A stretch of 64,000 nt of DNA from Sandaracinaceae bacterium (GTDB taxonomy: Bacteria; Myxococcota_A; Polyangia; Polyangiales; Sandaracinaceae): positions 33,922 to 97,921 of the forward strand of contig JAHBWG010000026.1 in assembly GCA_019637095.1 (NCBI GenBank), in the 5' to 3' direction. Shown here piece after piece: positions 45,072 to 53,935 of the stretch. Each line of letters starts with the position of its first letter. Position 1 is the first letter of the stretch. The notes below the pieces were generated by a model. It saw nothing but the letters and a program-made list of their open reading frames with translations, did not search any database and was not told the DNA's origin. A program made the translations under genes and the position numbers.

Positions 45072-46433
45072 TCAGTCGCTCTCTTCTTCGAGCACGCGGG
45101 CGCGAACCGGGGCGACGCACACGCTCGTGCCCGGCGTCTGGCTCATCGAGGTCGTGAGGATCGCGGTGCGGTCGTTGCCGCGCACGACGACGCTGATCGC
45201 GTCGATGCGGCGCGCCCAGCCCGCGGTGCCCCCGACGTGGTTGCACGCCTCGCGCATCGCCGGCACGTCGACGCCCTGCATGATGTCGCCGATCAGCGCG
45301 GTGGGCAGGCCCTCGAGATCCGACGACGACACCCACTCGAGGTCGCAGTCGTCGTTCGAGAGCAGCTCGAGCAGCTCGTCGACGCCCTCGAGCATCTCGC
45401 GATCGCGATCACGCCCCGTGCTCCAGCCGCGGAGCTGCTCGGCGTAGAGCTCCTCGAGCAGGCCGAGGCCGCCGGGGTCGGGGAGGTCGCGCGTGCGCAC
45501 GCTCGAGTAGCGCACGCGCCCGTCGGGGAACACGAGCGCGAGCGCGGAGATCGTCCGCCGGCCCTGCGCGGCGTGGAGCGAGACGGCGGTCAGCGCGATC
45601 TCGGGGCGACTGCCGAGCGGCGCCATCGCCGCGCGCGTCTCGCTCGGCGAGGACTGCAGATCCTCGCCGGACACGCACGCCCAGTCGGACGCCTGGGCGT
45701 GGCGGCCGTCGACCGCGACGCTGCGGATGATCTCGGCGAGCGAGCTCGACCGCGTCGCGAAGGCGCTCGAGCCGCGGCCGAAGAAGAGGAGGCTGCCCGC
45801 CGCGATGCAGATCGTGGCGACGAGGAGCAGCGCGCAGCCGCCGCCGACGAAGAGCGGCATCTTGCTCTTCTTCGGGGCCGGCGCGCCAGCGACCGATCCG
45901 TAGCCCGGCGGCGCGACGGACGGCGGCGAGTACCCAGGCGCCGGCGTGCCCGGCATGGGCGTGTGCGGCGAGGGCGTGTGCGGGCCCGGCGAGTGGACGT
46001 GGCCGGGGCTCGACCCATGCGGCGACCCGTACGGCGAACCGGGCGGCGCCGCGATCGGCGCGGGCGTGATCCCGCCCGCGGGCATCGTCCCGGGCGACGA
46101 CGCGGGGATCGGCGGCAGCGCGCCCGGCGGCGGCGTGTGCGGCGCGGGCGAGGCGCCCGGCCCGCTCAGCGAGCCGAGCATGCCGGGCATGCTCTGCGGC
46201 GTGATGCCAGGCATCGCCATCGTCGCGGCGACGGGGCTCGGCCGGCTCGCGGGCGCGGCCGCGGAGAGCGCCGACGCGAACGGCGGGTGGCTCGCCAGCG
46301 GGCTCCACGTCGCGTCGCCCTCGGGACAGATCTGCGCCGACGCCAGCACCTCGCCGCTGCGCACGCGCCCGACGAGGACCTCCTCCTCCATCGGTCCCTC
46401 GATGGGACCGCCACGGCTCAGGTACCAGCGCAT
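45072..46433 (-). CDS. GYF-domain membrane protein with long Pro-rich linker
   Basis: 453 residues. The start MRWYLSRGGPIEGPMEEEVL followed by VGRVRSGEV...GDATWSPLASHPPF is a GYF_2 domain, which usually binds proline-rich sequence. About 130 residues rich in Pro, Gly and Ser follow (PSPGPHTPSPHTPMPG), then a basic segment APKKSKMPLF and a single membrane helix (GGGCALLLVATICIAAGSLLFF). The C-terminal 220 residues would be outside the cytoplasm and resemble no family known to me. Its stop is convergent with the giant kinase gene, with the hairpin repeat between. A link to signalling at the membrane is inferred from this neighbour only. Confidence 0.82.
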   Translation of the reverse strand: MRWYLSRGGPIEGPMEEEVLVGRVRSGEVLASAQICPEGDATWSPLASHPPFASALSAAAPASRPSPVAATMAMPGITPQSMPGMLGSLSGPGASPAPHTPPPGALPPIPASSPGTMPAGGITPAPIAAPPGSPYGSPHGSSPGHVHSPGPHTPSPHTPMPGTPAPGYSPPSVAPPGYGSVAGAPAPKKSKMPLFVGGGCALLLVATICIAAGSLLFFGRGSSAFATRSSSLAEIIRSVAVDGRHAQASDWACVSGEDLQSSPSETRAAMAPLGSRPEIALTAVSLHAAQGRRTISALALVFPDGRVRYSSVRTRDLPDPGGLGLLEELYAEQLRGWSTGRDRDREMLEGVDELLELLSNDDCDLEWVSSSDLEGLPTALIGDIMQGVDVPAMREACNHVGGTAGWARRIDAISVVVRGNDRTAILTTSMSQTPGTSVCVAPVRARVLEEESD

Positions 46434-46469
46434 CGTATGCCTCGCTCGACGAAGTGCGTCCGAGTCGCG

Positions 46470-47285
46470 CTAGCGACAGGTGATGGTCATCGACCAGCCG
46501 CGGAGGATGCCGCTGTCCTCGCGCAGGCGATCCTCGATCGCGAGCTGCCACGTCCCGCGCGCCTGGCGCCCCGCCGCGCGCCGCACGCTGTGCGTGCGGA
46601 ACGGGTTCTCGCGGCCGCCCCGCGCGATCGAGTAGCTCGCGCCGCCGGGATCCCGCAACGAGATGTGCAGGTCTCCATAGTACGAGTGCGTGCCGCTGAG
46701 CTGCAGGCGCAGCGACTGGATCACGCAGTCCTGCGCGACCGTCGCGGAGCCGGTGGTGGTGTGGTAGTCGTAGATCGGTCCGCCGCCGCCGCCGCGCACG
46801 TTGAGCGTGCGCCCGCCGCCGCCGCCGCCGCCCGGATCGGCCTCGCCCGGATCGCCCCCCGCGCTCGGGTCGCCCCCGACCGCCTGCGCGGGCACGATCG
46901 GCGCGAGCGCCGCGGTGATCGAGATCGTGTTGTTCACCGGCGCCGCGTTGATCGTCGCGGGTTGGTAGCCCTCGAGCGCGAACGTGAACGCGAACGTGGG
47001 CGGCGGCTGTCCCGGCTGCGGCGCAGGGATCGGGACCTCGGTCGAGAGCGGCGTGATGCCGAGGTTGCGCCCTCCCCCGACCACCGTCGCGCCCGGCGGC
47101 GACGAGTTCGCCGCGACGGTCACCATCACCTGCCCGGGCGGCGCCGCGGGCGTCGCGGGCGCGCTCGCGACCTGCGGGGGCGGCGGAGGCGCGTCGTCGT
47201 CGTCGTCGCTGCTCCCACACGCGGCGACGAGCAGGAGCGCGCCGGTAGAGAGGCCGGCGCAGACGTGGAACAGAGTCTTTCGCAT
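46470..47285 (-). CDS. PEGA and P-domain lipoprotein
   Basis: 271 residues: signal peptide with lipobox VAAC, an acidic tract (GSSDDDDD), a PEGA-like segment (VTVAANSSPPGATVVGGGRNLGITP...FALEGYQP), a Gly-rich linker, and a C-terminal P domain (LQLSGTHSYYGDLHISLRDPGGASYSIARGG ... RGTWQLAIEDRLREDSGILRGWSMTITC). P domains stabilise subtilisin-like proprotein convertases, but there is no protease here, so this one is free-standing. GTG 47291 (MSMRKT) is a possible earlier start. It lies upstream of the GYF gene on the same strand. Confidence 0.85.
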   Translation of the reverse strand: MRKTLFHVCAGLSTGALLLVAACGSSDDDDDAPPPPPQVASAPATPAAPPGQVMVTVAANSSPPGATVVGGGRNLGITPLSTEVPIPAPQPGQPPPTFAFTFALEGYQPATINAAPVNNTISITAALAPIVPAQAVGGDPSAGGDPGEADPGGGGGGGRTLNVRGGGGGPIYDYHTTTGSATVAQDCVIQSLRLQLSGTHSYYGDLHISLRDPGGASYSIARGGRENPFRTHSVRRAAGRQARGTWQLAIEDRLREDSGILRGWSMTITCR

Positions 47286-47398
47286 GGACACCTCGGGCCC
47301 TCGGTGGGTGTAACAGCCCCTGCCGGCGCGGCAATCTACGCCGCGCGCCCCATGAGCCTACCCAACCTCGGCGCCCGGCGGGGTAGAATGCGGGCGCG

Positions 47399-47845
47399 GT
47401 GCGTTCCCTCCCCATGGCCGGCGGCATGCTCGAGACGGTCGTCCGCGCCCTCTCGCGCAGCCACCTGTTCGGCGCGCTGAGCCCCGAGCAGCTGCGCAAG
47501 GTCGCGCAGCGCGGGGAGCTGCTCCAGCTCGCCGAGGGCGAGGAGCTCCTGCGCGAGGGCGACCCCTCGCAGGCGTTCTTCCTGATCCTGAGCGGCGCCG
47601 CGATCGTGCGCGCGCAGGACCGCGAGGTCACCGAGCTCGGTCCGTCCGACGTGATCGGCGAGATGGGCGTGCTCCTCGACAAGCCGCGCACCGCGACGGT
47701 GGCCGCGGCCGGCCCGATGGTCGTGCTGAAGTACGACGCGGCCGTCTTCGACGCGATGTTCGAGCGCGTCCCCGGCTTCGGGCTCGGCGTCTGCCGCGCC
47801 CTCGCCGGGCGGCTCGAGCAGACGACCCGCAAGCACGCGTCGTGA
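47399..47845 (+). CDS. Cyclic-nucleotide-binding-domain protein
   Basis: 148 residues, essentially one CNB/Crp-type domain: LFGALSPEQLRKVAQRGELLQLAEGEELLREGDPSQAFFLILSGAAIVRAQDREVTELGPSDVIGEMGVLLDKPRTATVAAAGPMVVLKY. The phosphate-binding cassette is recognisable as GEMGVLLDKPRTATV, with the Arg of the motif, so cAMP or cGMP binding is plausible. There is no DNA-binding domain or effector attached. A TAGAAT hexamer at 47384-47389 is only 10 bases before GTG 47399, so the mRNA may be leaderless or translation may start at ATG 47414. It overlaps the next gene by four bases. Confidence 0.83.
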   Translation: MRSLPMAGGMLETVVRALSRSHLFGALSPEQLRKVAQRGELLQLAEGEELLREGDPSQAFFLILSGAAIVRAQDREVTELGPSDVIGEMGVLLDKPRTATVAAAGPMVVLKYDAAVFDAMFERVPGFGLGVCRALAGRLEQTTRKHAS

Positions 47846-48960
47846 CGCCCGCCCTCGCGCCCGTGCCGGCCCTCGAGCGCGCGGCGATGATCGCGCGGCT
47901 CGCGCGCTGGCTCGGGCCGTGGGCGTCGGAGGCGGTGCGGCCGCCGGTGCGCCGCCGCGCCGTGCGCTTCGAGGGCGAGCGCGGGCCGCTCGAGGCGTGG
48001 GCGTACACGCCGCGCGACCGCGCGCCCGCCGGCGCGACGCTCGTGGTGCCGGGCCTGCACTACCTCGGCCCCGCGGACGTCCGGCTCGATCGCTTCAACG
48101 CGATCCTCGCCGCGTCCGGCCAGCTCGTCCTGTGCCCGTTCCTGCCGGAGTTCCGGCGCGCGCGCGTCGGCCCCGCGCTCGTGCCCGACGCCCTCGCCGC
48201 CTACGACGCGCTCGCCGCCCTCCCCGACGCGCCGCACCGCCGCCCCGGCATCTTCAGCATCTCCTTCGGGAGCTACCCCGCGATCCACGTCGCCGCGCGC
48301 CGCGACCCGGGCGCGCTCACGATCTTCGGCGGCTACGCGTCGTTCGACGAGGCGATCCGCTTCTCGCTCGAGGGCGATCCCGACCGCCCGCACGACCCGC
48401 TCAACCGCCCGGTCGTGTTCATCAACCTGCTCGAGCACCTGCCCGACGCGCCGCCGGACCGGGCGCGGCTCGGCGACGCGTGGCTCGAGCTCGTGCGGCG
48501 CACGTGGGGCAAGCTCGAGATGAAAGAGGGCGGCTTCCGCGAGCTCGCGCGCGCGATGAGCGCGCGGCTGCCGGCGTCCCACCGCGTCCTCTTCGAGATC
48601 GGCGCCGGGATCCGCGGCGGCGGCGTCGAGGTGATCCGCGCCGCGCTCGTCGAGGGGCGGCGCACGCTCTTGCACCTCGACCCGGCGCCGGTCATCGGCG
48701 ACGTGCGCTGCCCCGTCTCGGTCGTGCACGGGCGCGACGACGACGTGATCCCGTACACGCAGGCCGAGCGCCTCCACGAGCTCTTCGAAGGCTCGCAGCT
48801 CTTGTTGACGGGCCTCTACGCCCACACCGGGGCCGCGCTCCCGAGCCCGCGCGCCGCCCTCGACGAGGGGCGCGCGATGATCGGCATCGTCGAGGCGATG
48901 ACCGACGGCGGCTTGCGCGGCCGCCTACCGGGTGGTAGAGAAACGTCTACCGATCGGTAG
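47842..48960 (+). CDS. Alpha/beta hydrolase
   Basis: 372 residues. The fold's landmarks are visible: AGATLVVPGLHYLGPADVRLDRF, the nucleophile Ser in FSISFGSYP (the canonical GxSxG first Gly is replaced), Asp in VVHGRDDDVIP, and His in LYAHTG near the end. The reaction is not assignable; esterase or depolymerase activity is possible. GTG 47842 overlaps the stop of the CNB gene (GTGA). The stop TAG at 48958-48960 lies inside the second TetR-type palindrome. Confidence 0.75.
   Translation: MTPALAPVPALERAAMIARLARWLGPWASEAVRPPVRRRAVRFEGERGPLEAWAYTPRDRAPAGATLVVPGLHYLGPADVRLDRFNAILAASGQLVLCPFLPEFRRARVGPALVPDALAAYDALAALPDAPHRRPGIFSISFGSYPAIHVAARRDPGALTIFGGYASFDEAIRFSLEGDPDRPHDPLNRPVVFINLLEHLPDAPPDRARLGDAWLELVRRTWGKLEMKEGGFRELARAMSARLPASHRVLFEIGAGIRGGGVEVIRAALVEGRRTLLHLDPAPVIGDVRCPVSVVHGRDDDVIPYTQAERLHELFEGSQLLLTGLYAHTGAALPSPRAALDEGRAMIGIVEAMTDGGLRGRLPGGRETSTDR
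48925..48938. promoter_or_regulatory. TetR-type operator, left palindrome
   Basis: CTACCGGGTGGTAG, with arms CTACC and GGTAG. Its centre is 22 bp from the second palindrome, two helical turns, in the last codons of the hydrolase gene and 70 bases before the tetR start. Confidence 0.65.
48947..48960. promoter_or_regulatory. TetR-type operator, right palindrome
   Basis: CTACCGATCGGTAG is a perfect 14-bp palindrome with the same arms as the left copy. It ends 47 bases before ATG 49008 of the TetR gene. The pair is very likely the TetR protein's own binding site. Confidence 0.7.
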
Positions 48961-49007
48961 GGAGACCTCGGGCGAGGCTCCGAGCCGGATCGGCGACGAG
49001 ACACGGC

Positions 49008-49652
49008 ATGGACGTGAGGGCCCAGATCCTGGACGTCGCGACGCGGCGCTTCGCCGCGCACGGCTACGACGGAACGTCGCTGTCGGCGATCGCCGACGAC
49101 GTCGGGATCAAGAAGCCGTCGCTGCTCTACCACTTCCCCTCGAAAGACGACTTGCACCGTGCGGTGCTCGAGCAGGTCGTCGATCGCTGGAACGCCGTCC
49201 TGCCGCACCTGCTCGCCGCGGCCGCGAGCCAGGATCGGTTCGACACGCTCTTGTCCGAGACGGTGCGCTTCTTCACCGAGGACCCGGACCGCGCGCGCCT
49301 GATCCTTCGCGAGACGCTCGATCACCCGGCGGCGATGCGCGAGCGGCTGCTCGTCGCGGTCGCGCCGTGGCTCGAGGTGATCGCGGGCTACGTGCGCCGC
49401 GCCCAGGAGTCGGGCGAGGTCCGCGCGGACGCGGACCCCGAGGCGTACCTGCTGCACGTGATCCACCTCGTCGTCGGCGGCGTCGCGATCTCCGACACGC
49501 TCGGGATCGTGCTCAGCCGCGACGGGGCCTCGAGCGACATCGAACGGTTGACGCGCGAGCTGTCGCGCATCGCGCGCGTGAGCCTCTTCACCCCCGAAGG
49601 GCTCGCGCGCATGGACGGACGCCGCGCCGGCGCGGGATCAGGGAGCCATTGA
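49008..49652 (+). CDS. TetR-family regulator of the beta-oxidation operon
   Basis: 214 residues. The N-terminal helix-turn-helix reads RAQILDVATRRFAAHGYDGTSLSAIADDVGIKKPSLLYHFPSKDDLHRAVLEQVVDRW, a textbook TetR domain. The rest is a helical ligand pocket with many aliphatic residues, suited to acyl-CoA. It lies two bases upstream of the acyl-CoA dehydrogenase gene and behind two palindromes, so it probably represses its own operon until a fatty acyl-CoA binds. This is the common plan of FadR/PsrA-type TetR proteins; the exact ligand is inferred. Confidence 0.88.
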   Translation: MDVRAQILDVATRRFAAHGYDGTSLSAIADDVGIKKPSLLYHFPSKDDLHRAVLEQVVDRWNAVLPHLLAAAASQDRFDTLLSETVRFFTEDPDRARLILRETLDHPAAMRERLLVAVAPWLEVIAGYVRRAQESGEVRADADPEAYLLHVIHLVVGGVAISDTLGIVLSRDGASSDIERLTRELSRIARVSLFTPEGLARMDGRRAGAGSGSH

Positions 49653-49654
49653 AC

Positions 49655-51565
49655 ATGGGCAACTACTTCAAGGACAACGAGGATCTCACGTTCTACTTCG
49701 AGCGCGGCATCGACTGGGCGCCGCTCGTCGAGCTCACCGAGCACGGCTTCAAGAGCCCGGACGGTCCGTCGGGCACCGCGGAGGCGGTCGAGCTCTACCG
49801 CGACGTCGCCGACCTGGTCGGGCAGTTCGTCGCCGACGAGGTCGCCCCGCACGCGGCCGAGCTCGACCGCGAGAAGGTCGGCTTCGAGGGCGGCGAGGCG
49901 ATCCACCCGCCGCGGCTCGACGCGATCTTCGAGCAGTTCAAGCAGATGGAGCTCCACTCCATGTGCCTGCCGCGCGAGCTCGGCGGGATGAACTTCCCGA
50001 TGATGCTCTACTTCCTCACGAGCGAGATCATCGGGCGCGGCGACGTCTCGGTGATGGCGCACCACGGCTTCCACGGCGGCATGGCCACGGCGATGCTGAT
50101 GTTCAGCCTGCGCGAGGGCACGACGAAGCTCGACCCGGAGACCGGGACGATCCTCGAGACGCGCTTCGAGCGGTTCATCCGCGAGATCGGGCGCGGCGAG
50201 GCGTGGGGCGCGATGGACATCACGGAGCCCGACGCGGGCAGCGACATGGCGCGCCTGCGCTGCAAGGCCGTGCAGGACGAGCGCGGCCAGTGGTTCGTGA
50301 CCGGGATGAAGATCTTCATCACGTCGGGCCACGCGAAGTACCACTTCGTCATCGCGCGGACCGAGGAGGCGAAGGACCCGGACGACCCGTTCGCGGGGCT
50401 CGCCGGGCTGAGCATGTTCCTCGTGCCCACGTACGAGGAGCGCGACGGCCAGCGCGTGCGGCTCGCGACGCTCGACCGCCTCGAGGAGAAGCTCGGCCAC
50501 CACGCGTCGGTGACCGCGCAGATCAGCTTCGAGCGCACGCCGGCGTTCCTCATCGGCAAGCGAGGCCAGGGCTTCGAGTACATGCTCACGCTCATGAACG
50601 GCGCCCGCCTCGGCGTCGGGTTCGAGTGCATCGGGCTCATCGAGGCGGCCACGCGCCTCGCCGCCGACTACGCCGCCGAGCGCCGCTCGATGGGCAAGAC
50701 CATCGACAAGCACGAGATGATCGCCGACTACCTCGACGAGATGCGCACCGACGTGCAGGCGCTGCGCGCGGTGTGCGTCCACGGCGCCTACCACGAGGAG
50801 ATGGCGACCAAGCTCGGCATGCACCTCGAGCACGACCAGGGGATCGACGAGCTCGAGCGCGCGCGCATCGCGCGCCAGATCAAGCGGCACAAGGCGGCGG
50901 CGCGCCGCGTCACGCCGCTGCTCAAGTACTTCGGCGCCGAGCGCGCGGTCGAGCACGCGCGGCGCGGCGTGCAGATCCACGGCGGCGTCGGCTACACGAC
51001 CGAGTACGGCGCCGAGAAGCTCCTGCGCGACGCGATGGTCATGCCGATCTACGAGGGCACCTCGCAGATCCAGGCGCTCATGGCGATGAAGGACAACCTC
51101 GGCGCGATCCTCAAGGACCCGCGCCGCTTCGTGCAGAGGGGCGCGCAGGCGCGGTGGCGCGCGCTCTCCGCGCGCGACCCGCTCGAGAAGCGCGTCGCGA
51201 AGCTGTCGGCGACGGCGCACGCCGCGCTCCAGCACCTGCTCGTGCGCACCGCGGGCGACAAGCTGCGCGAGCACAAGGTCACCGAGTGGCCCGACGCGCT
51301 GCGCAAGAGCTGGAACCCGAAGCGCGACTTCGCCTTCGCGATGCTCCACGCCGAGCACCTGACCAAGCTCCTCTTCGACGAGGTCGCCGCGGAGATCCTG
51401 CTCGCGCAGGCCAAGGCGCACCCCGACCGCCGCGAGGTGCTCGAGCGCTGGCTCGACCGCGCGGAGCCGCGCTCGCGCCACATGCTCGACCTCATCCAGA
51501 CGACCGGCGACCGGCTCCTCGAGCGCCTCGACGAGAAGGAGGCCGCGGCCGCCGCCGCGGAGTGA
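49655..51565 (+). CDS. Acyl-CoA dehydrogenase
   Basis: 636 residues, FAD-dependent, introducing the alpha-beta double bond in acyl-CoA, the first step of beta-oxidation. The family blocks are all there: AMDITEPDAGSDMARLRCKA, WFVTGMKIFITSG, RRGVQIHGGVGYTTEYGAEKLLRDA, and IYEGTSQIQ, in which Glu467 is the expected catalytic base. The extra C-terminal 130 residues put it in the longer class (about 600 aa) that handles long-chain substrates. ATG 49655 follows a GGGAG. It is first of four enzyme genes in the operon. Confidence 0.95.
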   Translation: MGNYFKDNEDLTFYFERGIDWAPLVELTEHGFKSPDGPSGTAEAVELYRDVADLVGQFVADEVAPHAAELDREKVGFEGGEAIHPPRLDAIFEQFKQMELHSMCLPRELGGMNFPMMLYFLTSEIIGRGDVSVMAHHGFHGGMATAMLMFSLREGTTKLDPETGTILETRFERFIREIGRGEAWGAMDITEPDAGSDMARLRCKAVQDERGQWFVTGMKIFITSGHAKYHFVIARTEEAKDPDDPFAGLAGLSMFLVPTYEERDGQRVRLATLDRLEEKLGHHASVTAQISFERTPAFLIGKRGQGFEYMLTLMNGARLGVGFECIGLIEAATRLAADYAAERRSMGKTIDKHEMIADYLDEMRTDVQALRAVCVHGAYHEEMATKLGMHLEHDQGIDELERARIARQIKRHKAAARRVTPLLKYFGAERAVEHARRGVQIHGGVGYTTEYGAEKLLRDAMVMPIYEGTSQIQALMAMKDNLGAILKDPRRFVQRGAQARWRALSARDPLEKRVAKLSATAHAALQHLLVRTAGDKLREHKVTEWPDALRKSWNPKRDFAFAMLHAEHLTKLLFDEVAAEILLAQAKAHPDRREVLERWLDRAEPRSRHMLDLIQTTGDRLLERLDEKEAAAAAAE

Positions 51566-51570
51566 TCGCG

Positions 51571-52485
51571 ATGGCCGTCAGCGCTCGGTTCGTGCTCGAG
51601 CAGGGTCCCGGTCTCAAGGGCATGGGCGGCGCCGCGCTCGGCGTCCTCAAGCAGCGGCTCGGCCTCGCCAAGGCGGGCTCGGGCGACGCGCAGGTGCCCG
51701 GGCCCGAGATCCGCGTGAGCTACCCGCCGCGCGATCCCGACCTCGTGCGCGCGTACGTCCGGCACGTCGGCGGCGACCCGTCCGCGTACAAGCGGCGCGT
51801 CCCCGCGCACCTCTTCCCGCAGTGGGCGTTCGGGCTCGTCGGGCCTTGCCTCGAGGGGACGCGCTACCCGCTGCTCGGCGCGCTCAACGGCGGCTGCCGG
51901 CTCGTGTCGAACGCGCCGCTGCCGCTCGGCGAGCCGCTCGAGGTGAGCGGGCGCCTCGCGTCGGTCGACGACGACGGCCGCCGCGCGATCCTCGAGATCG
52001 AGACGGTCACCTCGACGCCCTCGGCGCCCGAGGCGGTCGTCGCGACGATGATCGTCTTCGTGCCGCTGCCGAAGAAGAAGAACGGCGAGGGCGACGAGGG
52101 GGCGCCGAAGGAGAAGGCCCGCGTCCCCGCCGGCGCGCGCGAGCTCTCGTTCTTCCGCCTGAAGGCCGACGCGGGGCTCGACTTCGCCAAGCTCACCGGG
52201 GACTTCAACCCGGTGCACTGGGTGCCCGCCTACGCGCGGGCGTTCGGGTTCAAGAACACGATCCTGCACGGGTTCGGCACGATGGCGCGCGCCGTCGAGA
52301 GCCTGAACCGCGGGCTGTTCGCGGGCGACGTCGACGCGCTCTCGCGGCTCGAGGTGCGCTTCACGCGCCCGCTCGTCTTGCCCGCGAGCGCGGGCGTCTA
52401 CGTCGAGGACGATCGCGTGTACGTCGGCGCCGCGCCCGGCGGCCCCGCCTACCTGACCGGCACCTTCCAAGCGAGGACCGCATGA
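51571..52485 (+). CDS. MaoC-family enoyl-CoA hydratase
   Basis: 304 residues with a degenerate N-terminal hotdog and a catalytic C-terminal hotdog. The hydratase-2 motif is DFAKLTGDFNPVHWVPAYARAFGFKN, with catalytic Asp and His, then TILHGFGTMAR. It should add water to trans-2-enoyl-CoA to give (R)-3-hydroxyacyl-CoA. A Lys/Glu-rich linker (PKKKNGEGDEGAPKEKA) joins the halves. ATG 51571 comes six bases after the dehydrogenase stop. The next gene overlaps by four bases (ATGA). The (R)-type product matches the FabG-like dehydrogenase that follows. Confidence 0.9.
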   Translation: MAVSARFVLEQGPGLKGMGGAALGVLKQRLGLAKAGSGDAQVPGPEIRVSYPPRDPDLVRAYVRHVGGDPSAYKRRVPAHLFPQWAFGLVGPCLEGTRYPLLGALNGGCRLVSNAPLPLGEPLEVSGRLASVDDDGRRAILEIETVTSTPSAPEAVVATMIVFVPLPKKKNGEGDEGAPKEKARVPAGARELSFFRLKADAGLDFAKLTGDFNPVHWVPAYARAFGFKNTILHGFGTMARAVESLNRGLFAGDVDALSRLEVRFTRPLVLPASAGVYVEDDRVYVGAAPGGPAYLTGTFQARTA

Positions 52486-53930
52486 CCGACTTCCTGCTCG
52501 AGCTCTCGAAGAACCCCAACGCCAAGAACGTCATCAAGACGCTCGGCCTCCCGATCCCGATGCCGCAGCCGCTCGCGCGCGCGAACGCGCCGTGGGAGGA
52601 GCGGCCGCTCGCCGATCAGAAGGTCGTCGTCGGCGTCTCACCGGGCGCCGAGCTCGCGGGCGTCGTCGCCGAGACGCTCGCGAAGGCTGGCGCCGACCCG
52701 GTGCTCGCGGGCGAGGGCCACGACGAGGCGCTCTGGAAGGCGCCGGGCGAGGCGTACGGTCGGCCCGCGACGCGCCTGGCCGATCCGATCCCGGAGCGCT
52801 TCCTCGCGCACGGCGTCGTGCTCGACGCGACGGGCCTCTCGACGCCGGCCGAGCTCGGCGCGCTCTACGAGCTGTTCCACCCGCTCGCCGGCCGCATCGG
52901 GCGCTCGGGCCGCGCCATCGTGCTCGCGCGCCCGCACCTCGCGAGCGGCGCGCCGGCCCGCGCGGCGACGCAGCGCGCGCTCGAGGGGTTCGTGCGCGCG
53001 CTCGCCAAGGAGCTCGGCAAGCGCGGCGCGACCGCGCACGTGATCTACGTCGAGGACGGCGCCGAGGGCCGGCTGCCCGCGCTCTTGCGCTACCTCCTCT
53101 CGAACCGCAGCGCGTTCCTCAGCGGGCAGCCCTGGCGGCTGAGCAAGCTCGCGCACGAGGGCGGCGGCACCGACCGGGAGGTCCCGCTCACGCGGCCGCT
53201 CGCGAAGAAGGTGGTCCTGCTCACCGGCGCCGCGCGCGGCATCGGCGCGGCGACCGCGAAGCTCCTCGCGGCCGAGGGCGCGCACGTCGTCTGCCTCGAT
53301 CGCCCCGAGGACGACGCGCCGCTCTCGCAGGTCGCGCGCGAGATCGGCGGCTCGGTCCTCTTGCAGGACGTGAGCGCGCCCGACGCGCCCGAGCGCATCG
53401 CGGAGGCGCTCTCGGCCGCGCACGGCGGCGTCGACGTCGTCGTCCACAACGCGGGCGTCACGCGCGACCGCACCCTCGCCAAGATGAAGCGCGCGCACTG
53501 GGACCAGGCGATCGACATCAACCTCGGCGCGGTGATCGCGATCGACGAGGCGCTGATCGCGCGCGGCGTCTTGCGCGACGGAGGCCGCGTCGTCTGCCTC
53601 TCGAGCGTCGCGGGCATCGCCGGCAACATGGGCCAGACGAACTACGCCGCGTCCAAGGCGGGCATCATCGGCTACGTCGAGGCGCTCGCCCCCGCGCTCG
53701 CGCCGCGCGGCATCACCGCCAACGCGATCGCGCCCGGCTTCATCGAGACGCGGCTCACCGACGCGATCCCCGCGGTCATCCGCGAGGTCGGCCGCCGCCT
53801 GAGCAACCTGGGGCAAGGCGGCTTGCCTCGTGACATCGGCGACCTCGTCGTCTTCCTCGCCTCCCCCGGCTCGCAGGGCCTGACCGGTCAGACCCTGCGC
53901 GCGTGCGGCGGCGCCTTCATCGGAGCGTGA
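52482..53930 (+). CDS. FabG-like (high-molecular-weight) 3-oxoacyl reductase / 3-hydroxyacyl-CoA dehydrogenase
   Basis: 482 residues. The C-terminal half is a complete short-chain dehydrogenase: LTGAARGIGAATAKLLAAEGA for NAD(P), NAGVTRDRTLAKM, catalytic Ser in LSSVAGIAGNMGQ and Tyr-Lys in NYAASKAG, and a typical IAPGFIETRLT. The N-terminal 230 residues are a second, degenerate Rossmann domain without the glycine motif, as in the large FabG4 type of actinobacteria. With (R)-hydroxyacyl-CoA from the MaoC enzyme it would form or use 3-oxoacyl-CoA. ATG overlaps the MaoC stop. Confidence 0.9.
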   Translation: MTDFLLELSKNPNAKNVIKTLGLPIPMPQPLARANAPWEERPLADQKVVVGVSPGAELAGVVAETLAKAGADPVLAGEGHDEALWKAPGEAYGRPATRLADPIPERFLAHGVVLDATGLSTPAELGALYELFHPLAGRIGRSGRAIVLARPHLASGAPARAATQRALEGFVRALAKELGKRGATAHVIYVEDGAEGRLPALLRYLLSNRSAFLSGQPWRLSKLAHEGGGTDREVPLTRPLAKKVVLLTGAARGIGAATAKLLAAEGAHVVCLDRPEDDAPLSQVAREIGGSVLLQDVSAPDAPERIAEALSAAHGGVDVVVHNAGVTRDRTLAKMKRAHWDQAIDINLGAVIAIDEALIARGVLRDGGRVVCLSSVAGIAGNMGQTNYAASKAGIIGYVEALAPALAPRGITANAIAPGFIETRLTDAIPAVIREVGRRLSNLGQGGLPRDIGDLVVFLASPGSQGLTGQTLRACGGAFIGA

Positions 53931-53935
53931 CGGAC

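Noticed and set aside
47384..47389. TAGAAT as a firm promoter for the cyclic-nucleotide-binding protein gene
   Set aside because: A -10-like hexamer is seen but no -35 at a fitting distance, so it is mentioned in the gene entry only.
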